From contig JBAIAC010000008.1 of assembly GCA_037349315.1 (NCBI GenBank), positions 122,510,001-122,574,000 of the forward strand: a stretch of 64,000 nt of DNA, in the 5' to 3' direction. The stretch comes from Chelydra serpentina (lineage: Eukaryota > Chordata > Testudines > Chelydridae). Under the pieces are notes generated by a model, which was not told where the DNA came from, did not search any database, and saw only the letters and a list, made by a program, of their open reading frames with translations. Of this stretch, positions 34,088 to 46,498 are shown piece by piece (the first letter of the stretch is position 1; the number at the start of each line of letters is the position of its first letter). Both the position numbers and the translations under genes were made by a program.

Positions 34088-36827
34088 AAGAATGTGTGTA
34101 TATATGTACATATATATGTATACACCCACACTATAAAATATTCTATTGACCAACTCTTTTCATTTAACTTAATCATAATGTCATAAGTTTGAAGCTCATA
34201 TTTCTGTAGATTAGTCATTGGTGCATGTAGTGCTACTATCAGTTGGTTATAATAGGGCTGATATTGATCTGAAAATGTTCCTGAAGTGATCTGTGGAGCA
34301 AGACTTGTTGAAGGAGTGTTGTTTACAAATTCATGCCATTGAACAAAAGAAACATAGGCCTCCTTTCAAAGAGAAGCAATGAAAGGATTCTGATGACTGG
34401 ATCAGTGTTGCAAATAAGAGAAAGACTGGAAATGCAATACCTAAAAAAAAAAAAAATGCAGAAAAAAATTATAGAAGCAAATGTCGAGGAGTTCTGTATA
34501 ATTAAAAACAGTTTAAATTTTTTGAGTGTTGCAAATGCTACAAATTGATTTAGGTTTCAAGAGCCATTACTAGTACTCTACTATGGCAGTTCAATATATT
34601 CTCTACCCTAGGGCTCTATTCAGCAGAAATGTTATGTAGGCCTTCTGTGTGCAGGAGCCTTCTGTGTGCAGGAGCCTGCTGAATACAGTGAAACGGACTT
34701 CTTCATCTTTTCATCCTATTCAGCAAAAATGTGTTTGTCCCGTGGAACTATTTCTTATGACTGCTGGGACTTTTTGCAGAGAGCCAAAAGGGGGCAAAGA
34801 CTTCACTACAATACTCCCTCAATCTTCTGTGAAACACTGTCTATTCACTGCATACAAAAACTTGTCTCGTTCTGCTATGGAAGCTAGTTTTATATTTTGA
34901 CTGAAGTTAAAGTGGCTTTGAGTTAAAGGAGTGGTAGCACATGGGGAAGCAAAATATCTAGGATATGCTCACAGTCACTTTGTGCGGGAGCAAAAGATGA
35001 CATCAGGTGACTAAATCATTTGGGATGGAGCCAAGGTGACAGTCAGCAAAACAGGTGTTGTGGACTTACTTTGAGAAGCAGATAAATATCAGAAGCTTCC
35101 TGCCCCTGGCAGACCTGTATTTGGTGCATTATAACAAAGGATATGAATAACTCCCCATCCCCCGCCCTATTAGATTTTTTGTTTGGCGGGGCAGATGCAT
35201 TGGTTGCATGGCATTCTCCCCAAAGAATATGGTAAAACTCTGGTCTCTGGGTAGGGTGCGGCCTCTCGCTCCTCCCCTCCCCCATATAAAAGAACAGTGA
35301 AGCTTTGAGGCTGAGATTTTCTAAGCCACCTAAAGGATTTAGATGTGGAACTCACATTGGAATCTCCTAGGCAGCTTGGAAAATCTCAGACTTAATGTAC
35401 AATGGTTCCTTTGTACTTCTGTGATTCTTTCCCCACTCCCTCCCCACCAAGGTTGGTGTAACAAGCTGGCGGAGTTTTCCTGAAACACCCTACCCTGGGT
35501 ACTGATCCTGCTAGGAAAGAATTATGGGGATTCTGCTGACTCATTGAGGCAGGTAACTCATTACCCAACTGTGCACAAAGGAAGTGGGAGAGGCTCTCTG
35601 GAGACAGAAGCTTTAGGGTTTGGGCTGAGCAGCACCAAGGAAGGAAACGTAGGAGTAGCCAAGTTTGGGGAGAAGGTCTGAACTGAACTTTATCTTTTAG
35701 GCGATTTCTTTTTTAAGGCCAAACCCTTGGAAGTAGGTGATTCTGGACTGTACGTACTGTGTTTGTAGAGCAGGTTTGGAAAGGCACTTGAACAGTCTAG
35801 GTATTTTTCCCATCCAAGCAATGCCAAACACACTCTTACCCAGACTTGTGATACTGCCACTTCTGATTGACAAAATGCTGTTCCTTCTATATCCTTTCTT
35901 GCTCCTGGTGTTCTCTACAATCATGCCATTTCACAAGAGGCTAACTCTGGATAATCAGTCTCAAGTGGAACTGTTGTTAAAGAAAAGTCATAACTGCCAT
36001 TAGTTGATCCAATAGCTAAGTCTTGAAGGAGGTGTTCTCCTAACAATAAAAGATATGACAGTTGAACCAGACTCTTTGTTGCGTGCTGGGCTATATCTTT
36101 CCATTGATCAATGTGCAAAACTCCAATTTGAAATTGAGGAGGAATTCTGCAGAAAAATCCAATGAGAAGATATTGCAAGTTTTAGGGTGTGTATTCCCTT
36201 TTCATGCACCCTTGAGAGGAACATACTGGAGTTCAAAGAATAATGGAAATTGAGATATACCGAGCACATAGGCACATTTCCACTTAATACATTACAGAAG
36301 TTGTTCAAGAATAATTTATCCTTCATCCCTGTAAAGATATGAGTCCTTCAAAGCTAGCTAGGTTAAAGAGACCTGGGGTGATTTGCTGAGTAAAATGCTT
36401 TTACTGTACAAACCAAAGCTTTAGTTTCCACAGATTGTGTCATTTGCTCATATAGAAGGGTTTGTTGCTTTAAACAAATTCTCCACTACCTTTCGGATGC
36501 ATGTCTTCAAACTCTGCTTAACCAGGAAGATTACTGAAATGTGCTCTTTTAGAAGGAAGCAACTTGAGAAGGAAGAAAATTTTCTTTATGTAACTTGAGG
36601 GCAAATGTGTGACCTGTCTGTCTCTCTTTTTTTTTCTTCTATTAAAAGTTTAAAATAGGGGGGGTCAGAGATTTTGAGTGTATAGAGTAAAATTTTCAAA
36701 AGTGCCCAAGTCCCATTTTCAAAATCACTTAAGTACCCAAGTTTCACTGAAAGTCTATGGGACTTGGGTAAAATTTTCAAAAGCATCTAAATGATTTAGA
36801 AGCTTTAGCTCCATTTTAAGAAGTGAC
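34088..36827. other. Intergenic, no recognised feature
   Basis: A poly-A tract lies at about 34444-34455, and a direct duplication of 'ccttctgtgtgcaggagcct' at 34640-34675. No exon is supported. Confidence 0.35.
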
Positions 36828-36830
36828 TAA

Positions 36831-36890
36831 GGCCTGGTCTACACTAGGGGGGGATTGATCTAAGTTATGCAACTTCAGCTACGTGAATAA
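36831..36890 (-). repeat. Harbinger-like MITE terminus, truncated
   Basis: It starts GGCCTGGTCTACACT right after TAA (36828-36830) and continues 'aagttatgcaacttcagcta'. This is the reversed right end of the family seen at 46499-46796. The rest is deleted. Confidence 0.75.
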
Positions 36891-38185
36891 CTTTAAATGC
36901 TTTAAATTCTTTAAACGTAACAAAAAACAATAAGTGATGGGATTATACTTTATGCTGACATAACAGTGGTAAATCAGGGGTTGATACACTCTTAGGACCT
37001 GAATGAGAAGCTCTGCACAGGTGTTCTCCTTTAAACGGATATTCCTTCTATGTTCATTGGGAAGGTGGAAGTCAAAGATCTCAAAGTACTTCTCCATGAG
37101 TAAGGGCTAACTTCATTGGCTTGACCAACCTTTCCCAAACATCCAGGCCATCTGTGAGATCTTCAGTGCAGCATCCTTGCAGTGTTTGCTATATACTGTT
37201 GTTACATTAATAGGGCCTAAATCTTCACTGCCTTGCACCTTGTGTGGTCATTTACACCTGTGTAAAAGTGAGTCCAAAGTGGGTGTAAAATACTACAAGT
37301 TTATGCCGCCTGGTGTAAATAAACACACGTTGCAGTGGAGAATCAAACTTCCAATATCCAACTGATTGCTTTGTAAGGGGCTGTGGGTACCTGATACGTG
37401 AAAGGTGCTATGCAAAGGCACATTCTATGTTTAGAGTGAGAATGCATTGGCAGAAGAATGGAGCAGACTTTTCTTCCAACTCCACAAGTTAGGAATGACT
37501 GCGTTGTCTGTGATTTTTTTCCCCCCCAGGGATGAGTGAAATAACTCGTTACCTGTCCACAGTCACGCCTAGCAAGAGAAAAAATATATTGTTTATTCTG
37601 TTTGCCTCAAGTTCTGCATTATACTTGTATCACTTCAGCTCTTTTTCATAAAAGCAGCATGGCAGCACTGCTGCTGAGATTTGCAAAAGTGCCCAGAGTT
37701 TGTTTTTAATATGCTTTTCTTTTATGGAGTGTCTGTGTTTTTTCCAAAGCCCTTTTACCTGTGGGCACAGTGGCTTAGTGGAGACTTTGAGTAACTTTCC
37801 AAAGACTAAAATAAAACCAAAACTCCAGGTGCTGATTTATAGTGCATCATAGCCCACTGACAGTTATTTTTTTCAACTCACTGGACAGTATTTTCCATTC
37901 AACGGGCCTAATTCTACCTTTGGATATGCACATACTGTTCCTACTGATGTCAATGGGAATTGTGCACACACACTCAAAAGTGGTAGTTAGCCTCATTTTG
38001 ACGCTCAACTTCTACTCAGTAGGCCTGATCCTACCACCCATGCACAGGCAAAATACCCCGTAATAAGAATATGATGTAGTTAGGGCACAATCAGGAAAAA
38101 GTGAAAGAGATACAAGATGAGAGAGAACAGGAAAGCTTACTAGCACAATGGGGGAACAGGGGAGAGTGGTGCAGAATAATGGGAG
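36891..38185. other. Intergenic
   Basis: No gene is recognised. Phrases such as 'gggcctaatt' and 'aggcctgatcctaccac' near 37910-38035 may be hairpin-element remnants. Confidence 0.35.
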
Positions 38186-38623
38186 TGTGATGGGGTAACA
38201 CTCTGGGACGGAAGGGTTAAAGGACTATACTGGGCTCAGCTAGCTCCACCCCTTCTGCCCTGCAGCGGACGCTCTAAATGGAGGCAGGGTTAAAAAGGGA
38301 ACAACCCAGCTCAGAAGGAGGAGGAGTGCAGACCTCCTGCAAGGCTCCTAGGAGGAATGAGACAGTATGGAGAGCCCAGCTGGGGTCGGCAGGTTTTGGT
38401 TTCCTTCTTTTTTCTTTTCTTATCTGAGACCAGTAGCACTGGTAGAAAGTGACCCAGGGAAGGTAGCTTAGAGGCTCCCTCCCGGAGGCCAAACACTGCT
38501 GATCTTCCTAGGGCCCTGTGTCGGTGCCCAGTTGAGTAGCGGTTCCAGGCTCCCCTACCACTGGCCCTGCAACGAGCAGATGCTAACTGCTAGGCTCCTT
38601 TGCCTCTAGTGGACCCCATTACA
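38186..38623 (+). repeat. LTR-like element with perfect 5-bp duplication
   Basis: The ends are TGTGATGGGGT and, reversed, TGTAATGGGGT (10 of 11). Both flanks are GGGAG (38181-38185 and 38624-38628). The interior carries 'gggttaaaaaggga', a possible TATA-like box that suggests + orientation, and 'cagctagctccaccccttct'. It is 438 bp long with no coding capacity. The ends resemble those of 8525-9209, suggesting a common superfamily. A solo LTR is most likely. Confidence 0.7.
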
Positions 38624-39827
38624 GGGAGGAATGCTTTGATTTGCCAATGGAAGGAAAACTATTTGATTGCAAAGAATTTGCTTGAGGCTACGTTGAAGAG
38701 CACCTGATGCAAGGCACTGAGACCCACATCCTCAAAAGTAATTTAGGCAGATAGGCACCTACATATCTGGGCCTGAGTCCCCTCAAATCCTACTGAAGTT
38801 ATGAACTTTTGACACTATGGAGTTGAGGATCTGGCCCTTTGTGTTTCTGGAGCTCTGTGTACAATAGCTGGGTTGTAGAGAATATGCTGAGAATGATTGA
38901 TAGAAAATCTCATGGTCCAAATCCTGAGCTCACTACTCAGGCAGGTTTCTGATGGAGACCATGGAAATTTATCTGCATAATCACAGAGTGAAAACTGACA
39001 GTCTCAAGCTTTGGGCCTATCTGCTCAACTGGGATAGCCAATTTTGTGAAATTATTTTTAGGGGCAAGTGACAGTGAGTATTATTGTCAATATGTGATGT
39101 TTTGGTCTCACAATATTATGTAAGAGCTTTTTACTCCAAAACTGCTGTGTATCAGCTTTTGGTTGATGACTAGACCATTTAACGTCCTCTGTTATTACCC
39201 AGACATTTTAGCTTCTCCACTTTTTGATTTGTTCTCCGTGCGTAGCTTCTTTGTTATCTGTTCAAGTTAGAAGAGGTTTTATTTTTGTCTTGAATGATGT
39301 TGCAAATTTCACCTAGGAGTTAGGATGTGTATATCTTCTTTTACTGCTGCAGAAATCCAAAGAAGAAAATAAAACATAACTAATTCTGAATCAAAATGTT
39401 CTAGACTACTTATAAACTGTGTGGGTATTTATTTATTATACAAGAGATCTCTGTTCCCTTCATTTACTCCTCAAGCTGAAGAACAAAAATGCAACTAAAT
39501 GGAATAGGGTAACATGGAATGATGGTCTTTTCATCCCTTCTGCTATTCAAGCAGTGAACAGGAAGTTTTAGATTATGTCTCTTTAACAGTAGAAGGGATG
39601 AGGGAGGATGCATTCTGGGCACCTGGGAATGGCTGTTGGATTTGAGCAACTGTGAATGAGAGCTGGATTTGGCCAGAGGGAGAAAGGAGTACAAGAGTGA
39701 GGAAATCTTATTGTCAGCACCCGTGAGGAGGAAGGAGAACTGCCAGTGGGTGAAAGTTAACAGGAAGCTGTGTGATGAATCTGCTGAGTGGTCATAGGTC
39801 ACCACAGGGCAGGGTGGGGAATCTGAC
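38624..39827. other. Intergenic
   Basis: No recognised exon or repeat. The antisense 132-codon frame at 39464-39862 has no domain and runs into a SINE. Confidence 0.35.
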
Positions 39828-39922
39828 AATAAATGCATCCGAAGAAGTGGGGATTCACCCATGAAAGCTTATGCTCCAATACGTCTGTTAGTCTATAAGG
39901 TGCCACAGAACTCTTTGTCGCT
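39828..39922 (-). repeat. Turtle-type tRNA-derived SINE body
   Basis: Reversed it reads 'ctgtggcaccttatagacta', 'acagacgtattggagcataa', 'gctttcatgggtgaatcccc', 'acttcttcggatgcat'. Head missing. Confidence 0.85.
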
Positions 39923-41400
39923 TCTTACAATAAATGTAATTTGCTGCTGCTCGTCTTTGCCTGCTCTGGAGGGATGTAGGTTGCCAAGAATGGGAGGTTC
40001 TATGGCAGTTGAGAGGGAGTTGATGAGTGGCCGGGGGAGTGTCTGGGGGTCTTGGGAGGAACATGGTGGTTGGTGGCAGTGAAGACTGGAACCCATTAAG
40101 GGCTAGAGTTTTTGGGGTGACTAGCTGAAGAGCCTTAAGTGCTTGCCGGAGCCAGTCTGCACCTGGTGTGCTACCAAAGGTCGGTGCTCCATGGCACTTC
40201 AACAGCCTCACGAGGGAGTATGAAGGTGCTGGGTAAAACATGTGAGGGAAGCTGTAGCAGGGAAGCAAAGGTGCGACAAAGAAAGGAAGAGCGGGAGGAG
40301 AAAGGAAGGAACCAACAGAACTTCATAGAAAGTGGCAGAGAGAGAGAAACACAGCCAGAGAGATTTGGCTGGAAAGATAAGTGAGCTCCTGTCCCAACCC
40401 AAGGTGCAGCTGAGGTGTTTGTTACAGGTGGGTCAGGAGGACAGCAATAACTATGGGCCAACCCTTCCCCCAGATAAATGGTGCAGAGGGGATAAAACGA
40501 ACAAAAATTGTGCTCTCCTGGTACAGATTCTGTGGAAGGGAAGGAAAGCATCACTCTCCTGGCATCACATGGAAGGGGCACAGAGAAAGCTCTGCAGGTT
40601 TAGGAATGGAATGATTGAGAGTAAAGGGCCAGGACAAGAGACTGGCAGACAATAAGAGCATAGCTCATGAGGCAGCCATGATGCCAGAGGAGGCAACTTG
40701 GGCGCGGGGGGGGTGGCATGGCAACTCAAAGGACCAGACATCTACACAGATATCCCAGCTTCCTGCTGGATTGCCCCACAGATCTTGGGACTTCCCCAGC
40801 GCCACAGTACCTTAAATCCCTGACCTATGTAGGACAGTGAGTTGTGAACTTCATGAATTGCAACACATGGAGTTTCCTGCTGAACGGTTGCTTTTCCTGC
40901 AGGTTTTTCCATGGAAGGCATGATTTATCTGTATTTCTTATTTTCCAATAAGTAAATTATTTTCTCTAAAGACCAATCCTTGAGGAAGGTGACCTCACAG
41001 AAAGGGAAGGAGGAAAACTGTGTAGGCTGGAGAAAAATAGGAAAGTTGGGGTCAAATGCTGAAGATTCTTGACTGGATCAGCTGACCTGAAGTCCCGCCA
41101 TGTGTCTAATAGGTCCACTGTCCTTCCTGCTAGAACAGCTGGTTCTCATACATCTTCATTGTCATTGTGCCATGCTACTACATGCACAAAGTGTTATTGC
41201 TCATGTAAGGGAGTGTTGGCTAAACAAGCCTGAATCTCCATGATCCCTTGCCATAGACTTTAGGCACCCTTTCTAGGACAGCAGGTGTTGAGCAGCTGTT
41301 CCCCCTTTATAGGTGGTGATGATCCAATTATCTCTGGAACCTAATGTCAATTTGTGAAGAGGGGCTTTTGCAGGCTCAAAGCAGACGGAACCTATAGTTA
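39923..41400. other. Intergenic
   Basis: No exon is supported. The sense and antisense frames at 39888-40655 overlap and show no domain. Confidence 0.35.
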
Positions 41401-41408
41401 AGCCAGTG

Positions 41409-41525
41409 CAGTGGTTCTCAAACTATTTACCATTGTGGGCTGCATCCAATACTACCTGTATGTCCCTGAGGATGTCACATGGGCCACTGCTATGTGCTGA
41501 TTGGGCCACAGATTGAGAACCTCTG
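41409..41525. repeat. Small hAT-like MITE with perfect 8-bp duplication
   Basis: The left end CAGTGGTTCTCAA and the right end reversed CAGAGGTTCTCAA match at 12 of 13 positions. AGCCAGTG flanks the 117-bp element on both sides (41401-41408 and 41526-41533). CAGNGGTTCTCAA ends plus an 8-bp duplication are diagnostic of a hAT-family miniature element. Confidence 0.9.
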
Positions 41526-41778
41526 AGCCAGTGAGTGCCTTCACAAGGATCACTTCTGTACATGTTTGACATCTGGGCACTAGAAGGAACTATATTGTAC
41601 AAAGAGGGATGGGGACATTTTCAAAGACACACATGGGAATTAGGCACTGTCAATGGCAGTGGGGTGCCTAGCTCCTCTTTATACCTTTGAAAATCACCAC
41701 CTAAATCAGTAATAATTTCTGATAAGGATACACATTATAATATCATGCAGGGATTCAGGGTTAAAACTGCAACACCCA

Positions 41779-42063
41779 GGGTACGTCTATACTTACCCGT
41801 CGCGTCGGAGGCGCGGGATCGATGTTCTGGGTTCAATTTATCGCGTCTTGTCTAGACGCGATAAATCGAACCCGGAAGTGCTCCCCCGTCGACGCCGGTA
41901 ATCCTGCTCTGCGAACGGAGCAGGCGGAGTCGACGGGGGAGCCTGCGCGCCGCGTGTGGATCACAGGTAAGTTCGAACTAAGATACTTCGACTTCAGCTA
42001 CGTTATTAACGTAGCTGAAGTTGCGTATCTTAGTTCGACGGGGGGGTTAGTGTAGACCTAGCC
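41779..42063. repeat. Palindromic Harbinger-like MITE, copy 3
   Basis: The ends are GGGTACGTCTATACT and, reversed, GGCTAGGTCTACACT. It is flanked by CCA on both sides (41776-41778 and 42064-42066). Interior palindromes are better preserved than in copy 1: 'gacgcgataaatcgaac' pairs with 'gttcaatttatcgcgtc', and 'cttcagctacgttatt' with 'aacgtagctgaag'. Confidence 0.9.
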
Positions 42064-42094
42064 CCAGAATAGTGGACTCTAGGCATCCATTACT

Positions 42095-43600
42095 AGTTAT
42101 ACTGCATGACTGTCTGTCATATCTGACGATGTCACAGCATCTTGTGTGCTCTCTTGTGGCTGTAGAGTCTGATCTTCAAGGAGCAAGGTCATAAACAGAC
42201 ATAGGAATGTGTAGGCTCGCATTGAAGACTTGGCATGACATCTAGCCCTTTCTTTGATCAGTTTTTCGCATCTGTCTTTCTCAAAGCGTTTACAACCTTT
42301 ACTGATAGTTGCTCTCCATTCAGGTCTCATTGGCTGCGTCTTTGAAATTATCAATATTTATGCCACATAAATTGAGATTCTGCTTTTAAGGGTGTCGTTG
42401 AAGTGTTTACGTTGACCACCATTCCTGTGCTTTCTGAGTTCCAGCTCACCATAGAGGACTTTTTTCAGCGAGTTCATCATCATCCAATCTGATAACATGA
42501 CCTATTCACCTTAGCAGAGCTTTGATAATCATTACCTAGATGCTGGGTTGTTTTTTTTTTCAAGGATGTTGATGTTTGATACTTTGTCTTGCCAGTGGAC
42601 CTTCAGACTAGAGCAAAGACAATACATTAAAATTTTCAAGTTGTTTGATGTCTGTGGTAAACTGTCCATGTTTCACACCTGTATAAAAGGGATGCTATCA
42701 CTGCTACATTGTATATCATCGGTTTTGTTGACAGTTTGATGGTATGCTGGTTGAGTATCCCATGGCAGCCTTCTGAAGACCTGTCTTGCCTTTCATATTA
42801 TGTTTGATATTACTTGATGGTACTGCCAAGGTAGTTAAAGGGACTGATGTTCTTTAGGTTTGTACCATCAATGGTGATGTTTGGCTCAGTAGTGGTAGTG
42901 GATGGGGCTGGCTGGAAGAGGACTTCGTTTTTTTCCAGACTGTTGGTGAGTCCAACCTGTTTAGTTGCTGCTGAGAACCTATCAAGGGTAAGCTGCAGGT
43001 CACTTTTACTATAACTAAGCATTTGTCTACACTGTGCTGCACCGTAGACTACAGAGGTTTGAATTGTGTACCAAAACGTACTCTAACTGCCCCTTGGAGA
43101 TGCTCCTGTTTGAAAGAGAACTCAATATGAACTAGGTACCTTTTTAGTTCACATTAGCAGCATCCACATAGGGCAGTTAGTCCATTTTGATGCAATATGC
43201 AATTCACACACCCATAGTCTGCACTGCAGCATAGTGTAGACATACTCTTACTACAGCACAGTCATCTGCAGAAAGGGCTTCACATGTGAGTTCCTCAAGG
43301 ACTTTTGTTTGTGTAGAAAGCTTTTGGAGATTGAAGAGTTTTCCATCAGTTCTGTACTTTTATATAAATGCTCTTCTGAAAGTTGACAATTGTGTAATTC
43401 AGAATGGCTGTGAAGAAGAGACCAAAGAGGACCAGTACCAGAATGTAGCTTTGTTTTGAGAAGCAACCATCTGAGAGTACTTGACCAGCCATGTCTTCAT
43501 GGAATTGACGTATGATATTAACAAATTATGTGGTGCAGCCAAACTTTTTAGAATTTTCCAGAGGCCATTTTTGCTTACAGTGTCAAATACTGGTTACACA
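42095..43600 (-). repeat. Non-LTR retrotransposon reverse-transcriptase relic
   Basis: On the - strand, 43580-43600 encodes VFDTV, matching the (A)FDTVS box of non-LTR reverse transcriptases. About 43253-43272 encodes the catalytic box as SADDCAV in place of (Y/F)ADD. After a MITE insertion, 42810-43018 continues with KSDLQLTLDRFSAATKQVGL and FNYLGSTIK, and 42097-42354 has the basic C-terminal part (EWRATISKGCKRFEKDR). The order follows a family distinct from CR1, possibly RTE-like. Frameshifts and stops make it non-functional. The endonuclease region is absent. Confidence 0.8.
43019..43247. repeat. Harbinger-like MITE inserted in the reverse-transcriptase relic
   Basis: The ends are GCATTTGTCTACACT and, reversed, GAGTATGTCTACACT. 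The flanks are TAA (43016-43018) and TTA (43248-43250), a TWA-type 3-bp target. It is 229 bp, with internal inverse repeats ('tgcaccgtagactacagagg' and 'cccatagtctgcactgcag'). The host LINE frame is continuous across the insertion if one target triplet is removed, which fixes both boundaries. Confidence 0.8.
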
Positions 43601-45044
43601 AAAGACAAGAGAAATACAGCTGGAGAAATGTAGCCACTATCTACTTAATTTTGAACATATGCATGCAAAACTTTCAGTGACAGACACATTACATTTACTG
43701 CACATAGCGGTGTGCTATGACACTTTTAGTAAGTCTTGCACCAACTCCCTTGCATCCCTGAGGTGGTCCAAAATGGTGTCCTCTATGCAACATGACCTTG
43801 CATCTACGGTATGTGCGAGGTCATGTTGTGTAGAACAACATGTTTTTGTTCTACAAAATGGTGTTCTTCATGGTGGCCAGATGGAATCATCTTGCAGGCT
43901 GCCTGTTGAACAATGCACAGCTGATTGGGCATGCATAGATGGCATGCCACTGAGTGAACATTATTGTTGTATACTTAAAATATATACTGTATGCAAAAGT
44001 ACACATCAAGGCTCTATAAACCTGAACTTCACTGTGAGAATTGGGAGGAGCTCATGTGGGGGACCTCTGGGAGCACTATTCCTATAGAAGCCAGGAGCAG
44101 GGATAATACCTCCAAGGGTGGGAGAGAGAGTGCTTACCTATGGGATATGCGACACTTGATGGGAGGGCATGTGCGTCTCTCAGTGCTACAATACATCAAT
44201 TAGTTGGTGCTCAGGAGGAGCAGAGCTATAACCATTCCCCACCAGGCTTATGCATACCTCTGTGGAGCGCTGACAGGAGTGTTGGCTACCCCCTTGCATT
44301 CCTTAGCCAAATTATGGCTACCCTCCATACAAGAACACATATGGAATGGGGCTCACTGACTTTTCCCCCTTTAGTAACAGCCATTATACATCCATAATTT
44401 TGCCACAAAGATTTCATCATGCTGGAGTAAATTCCATAAAGCTGTTAACGGTTTTACAGATAGCAGTAGAAAATTATTGCTGAAATATGTTTGACAGATT
44501 ACTATATTTTACACAATTGCCTATAAAACATAGGATGGTATCAATAGATGAATAGCAATGAACTTCATTATGTTTAGTGCTTTATATTGATGTTTCCTGG
44601 ATATTGTAATCTGTGACCCATCATTGCATTGAACATATAAGCCAATTCTTGCCTGGCAAAGATGTTGAAGCAAACTTCCAAACTATTTTCCTATAGTCAT
44701 CTCATCAGTGTGATAGGGATAAAATAATAACATAACTCCTTGCAGGTCATTTTATAAAGGTTTACATTTGCACTGTTTTGGGGGACCCTCCAACATTCTC
44801 AAAATTTTCTGAAATAACAAAAGTTAGGCAAAATGCAACTACCAATTTTATTTTGATGAAAGAATAATTATTTTACAATACTCAAAAAGATGATTTGCTG
44901 TTGTAGGTCTATGCGTGCTTTTTATAACAATATAAAACTCTGATTGGAAACAGTCAGCAGACTAACAATACAGTCGTGAGTAATAAATACATAAACCAGG
45001 CTTCAATAAATATAACTCGGTCAATTGTTAGACTTTTATTATTT
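43601..45044. other. Intergenic, one palindrome
   Basis: The 191-codon frame at 43512-44087 begins antisense to the LINE relic and has no recognisable domain. A strong inverted repeat lies at 43783-43833. The rest is A/T-rich and featureless. Confidence 0.35.
43783..43833. repeat. Inverted repeat (hairpin)
   Basis: 'ctatgcaacatgaccttgca' is mirrored by 'tgcgaggtcatgttgtgtag' with a loop of under 10 bases. Probably the core of a palindromic DNA-transposon derivative. Confidence 0.65.
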
Positions 45045-45125
45045 TATTTATTTGTATTACCATAGTCATGGACCAGGAACCCATTGTGGTAGATGCTGTA
45101 CAAATGTAGAAAAAGACAGTCCAGT
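45045..45125 (-). repeat. MIR/CORE-SINE-like tail
   Basis: 'tttgtattaccatagtcatg', 'gaccaggaacccattgtggt' and 'agatgctgtacaaatgtaga' are the family tail in reverse. Confidence 0.65.
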
Positions 45126-46498
45126 TTAGGGCCTGATACTGATCTCTCATCAGTTTTACACTGGTATGACAATTGATTTCAATGGAGTTACTTCAGATTT
45201 ACAAAGACTTTAGGCCCCTATCTTCAAAATGCTTACTCATAAGAGTAACTTTAAATCTGTGAATAGACTCATTCAGGTCAATAGGATTCCCTGCTGCATG
45301 CATAATCCAAAGTTACTCATGTGGTTTCAGGGTCTGAGTTTTACTGGGTATAACCAGCAAACCTTTACTTTTGCTGGGCTATGATCTTGCAAATACTTGT
45401 GCACATATGTAACTGTGCTCCTAGGAGTAGTTCCATTAACTCACATTCATAAAGTGTTCCATGTGCATAAGTGTTTGCACAGGATTGGTCTCTTAGTTCT
45501 TGTTCTTGTAAGGGCAATAAAACCAAGTCCATATGTCATAAAGTAGTTGGACTTTACTTTTAGGTCACCAACGAGTTATCATGATATCTAATAAATGTTG
45601 TTCAAGTTGAGTTTAAGAAAAAGTAGTTAGAGAAATAAGCAGGTAGTTGAAGCCTAACTATTTAGATTGTTTAAGATTTTATTAAGTCTAATATTTATTA
45701 ATATAATATTTTCATTAAAAAACCCAATATATGCTACTAAAACATGGTATTTATTTGGATTTAAACATTACTGTGCAATGGTTGCAATCCAAACACAGAA
45801 ACAGTGCTCTAGTGAAAGAGCACCAGAAAGTGAAACTGAGTCGTCTATTTTCATTGTTCAAGCCAAATGTTCAAAAAAGTGAACAAATGGTGAAAAGTAA
45901 ATTTGATTTTTTTAATTTGGTCGGTTTCAATAAGGAATATGTTGATAGTAACACAAATAAGGACTTTTAAAATAAACATAGATCATGATTCTAGTGTTTC
46001 CAATAGCTAAGGTTGAAACAAGCTTCTAATTTTGTCTGCCTAAGACCCCTCATTCATAATTGTGCCAAACCAAGAACAAGCCACCTTGAATTTCACAGAC
46101 ATGACCTTATGTCAGCGTAGGATAGAATATTTCTGGAAAGTCTAATGGAAATTAGCAAAAAAATTTCTTTTCTTAATAGCTTGGATACTCCAGGTTTCAT
46201 TTAGTAGGTTTGTCTTGGTAGGTATTGGTGTCTATATTTGGGGAGAAAGATTTCTATAGTTAAAAGTTTTATGTCCAAGCATAGCTGGAGAATTGTGGTG
46301 TTCTGCCAGTTTCTATATGCTAGGTTAGTATCAATAAGATTGCGGCTTGAAATCACTATACGAATGAGAGTATTTATAAGGATACTAGTATTGAACTCAT
46401 TAATGTAGAGGCTGACCACTTAATTAGGTATGTTCTTAATTTTGAGAGTCAGAGATAACATCAACCTGAGCTTTGTTTGTGGTTTTCAATGTCACTAA
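45126..46498. other. Intergenic
   Basis: A/T-rich, no exon or repeat boundary supported. Confidence 0.35.

Noticed and set aside
43512..44087. 191-codon open frame on the + strand
   Set aside because: It starts antisense to a LINE relic, crosses a palindromic repeat and has no recognisable domain or splice context.
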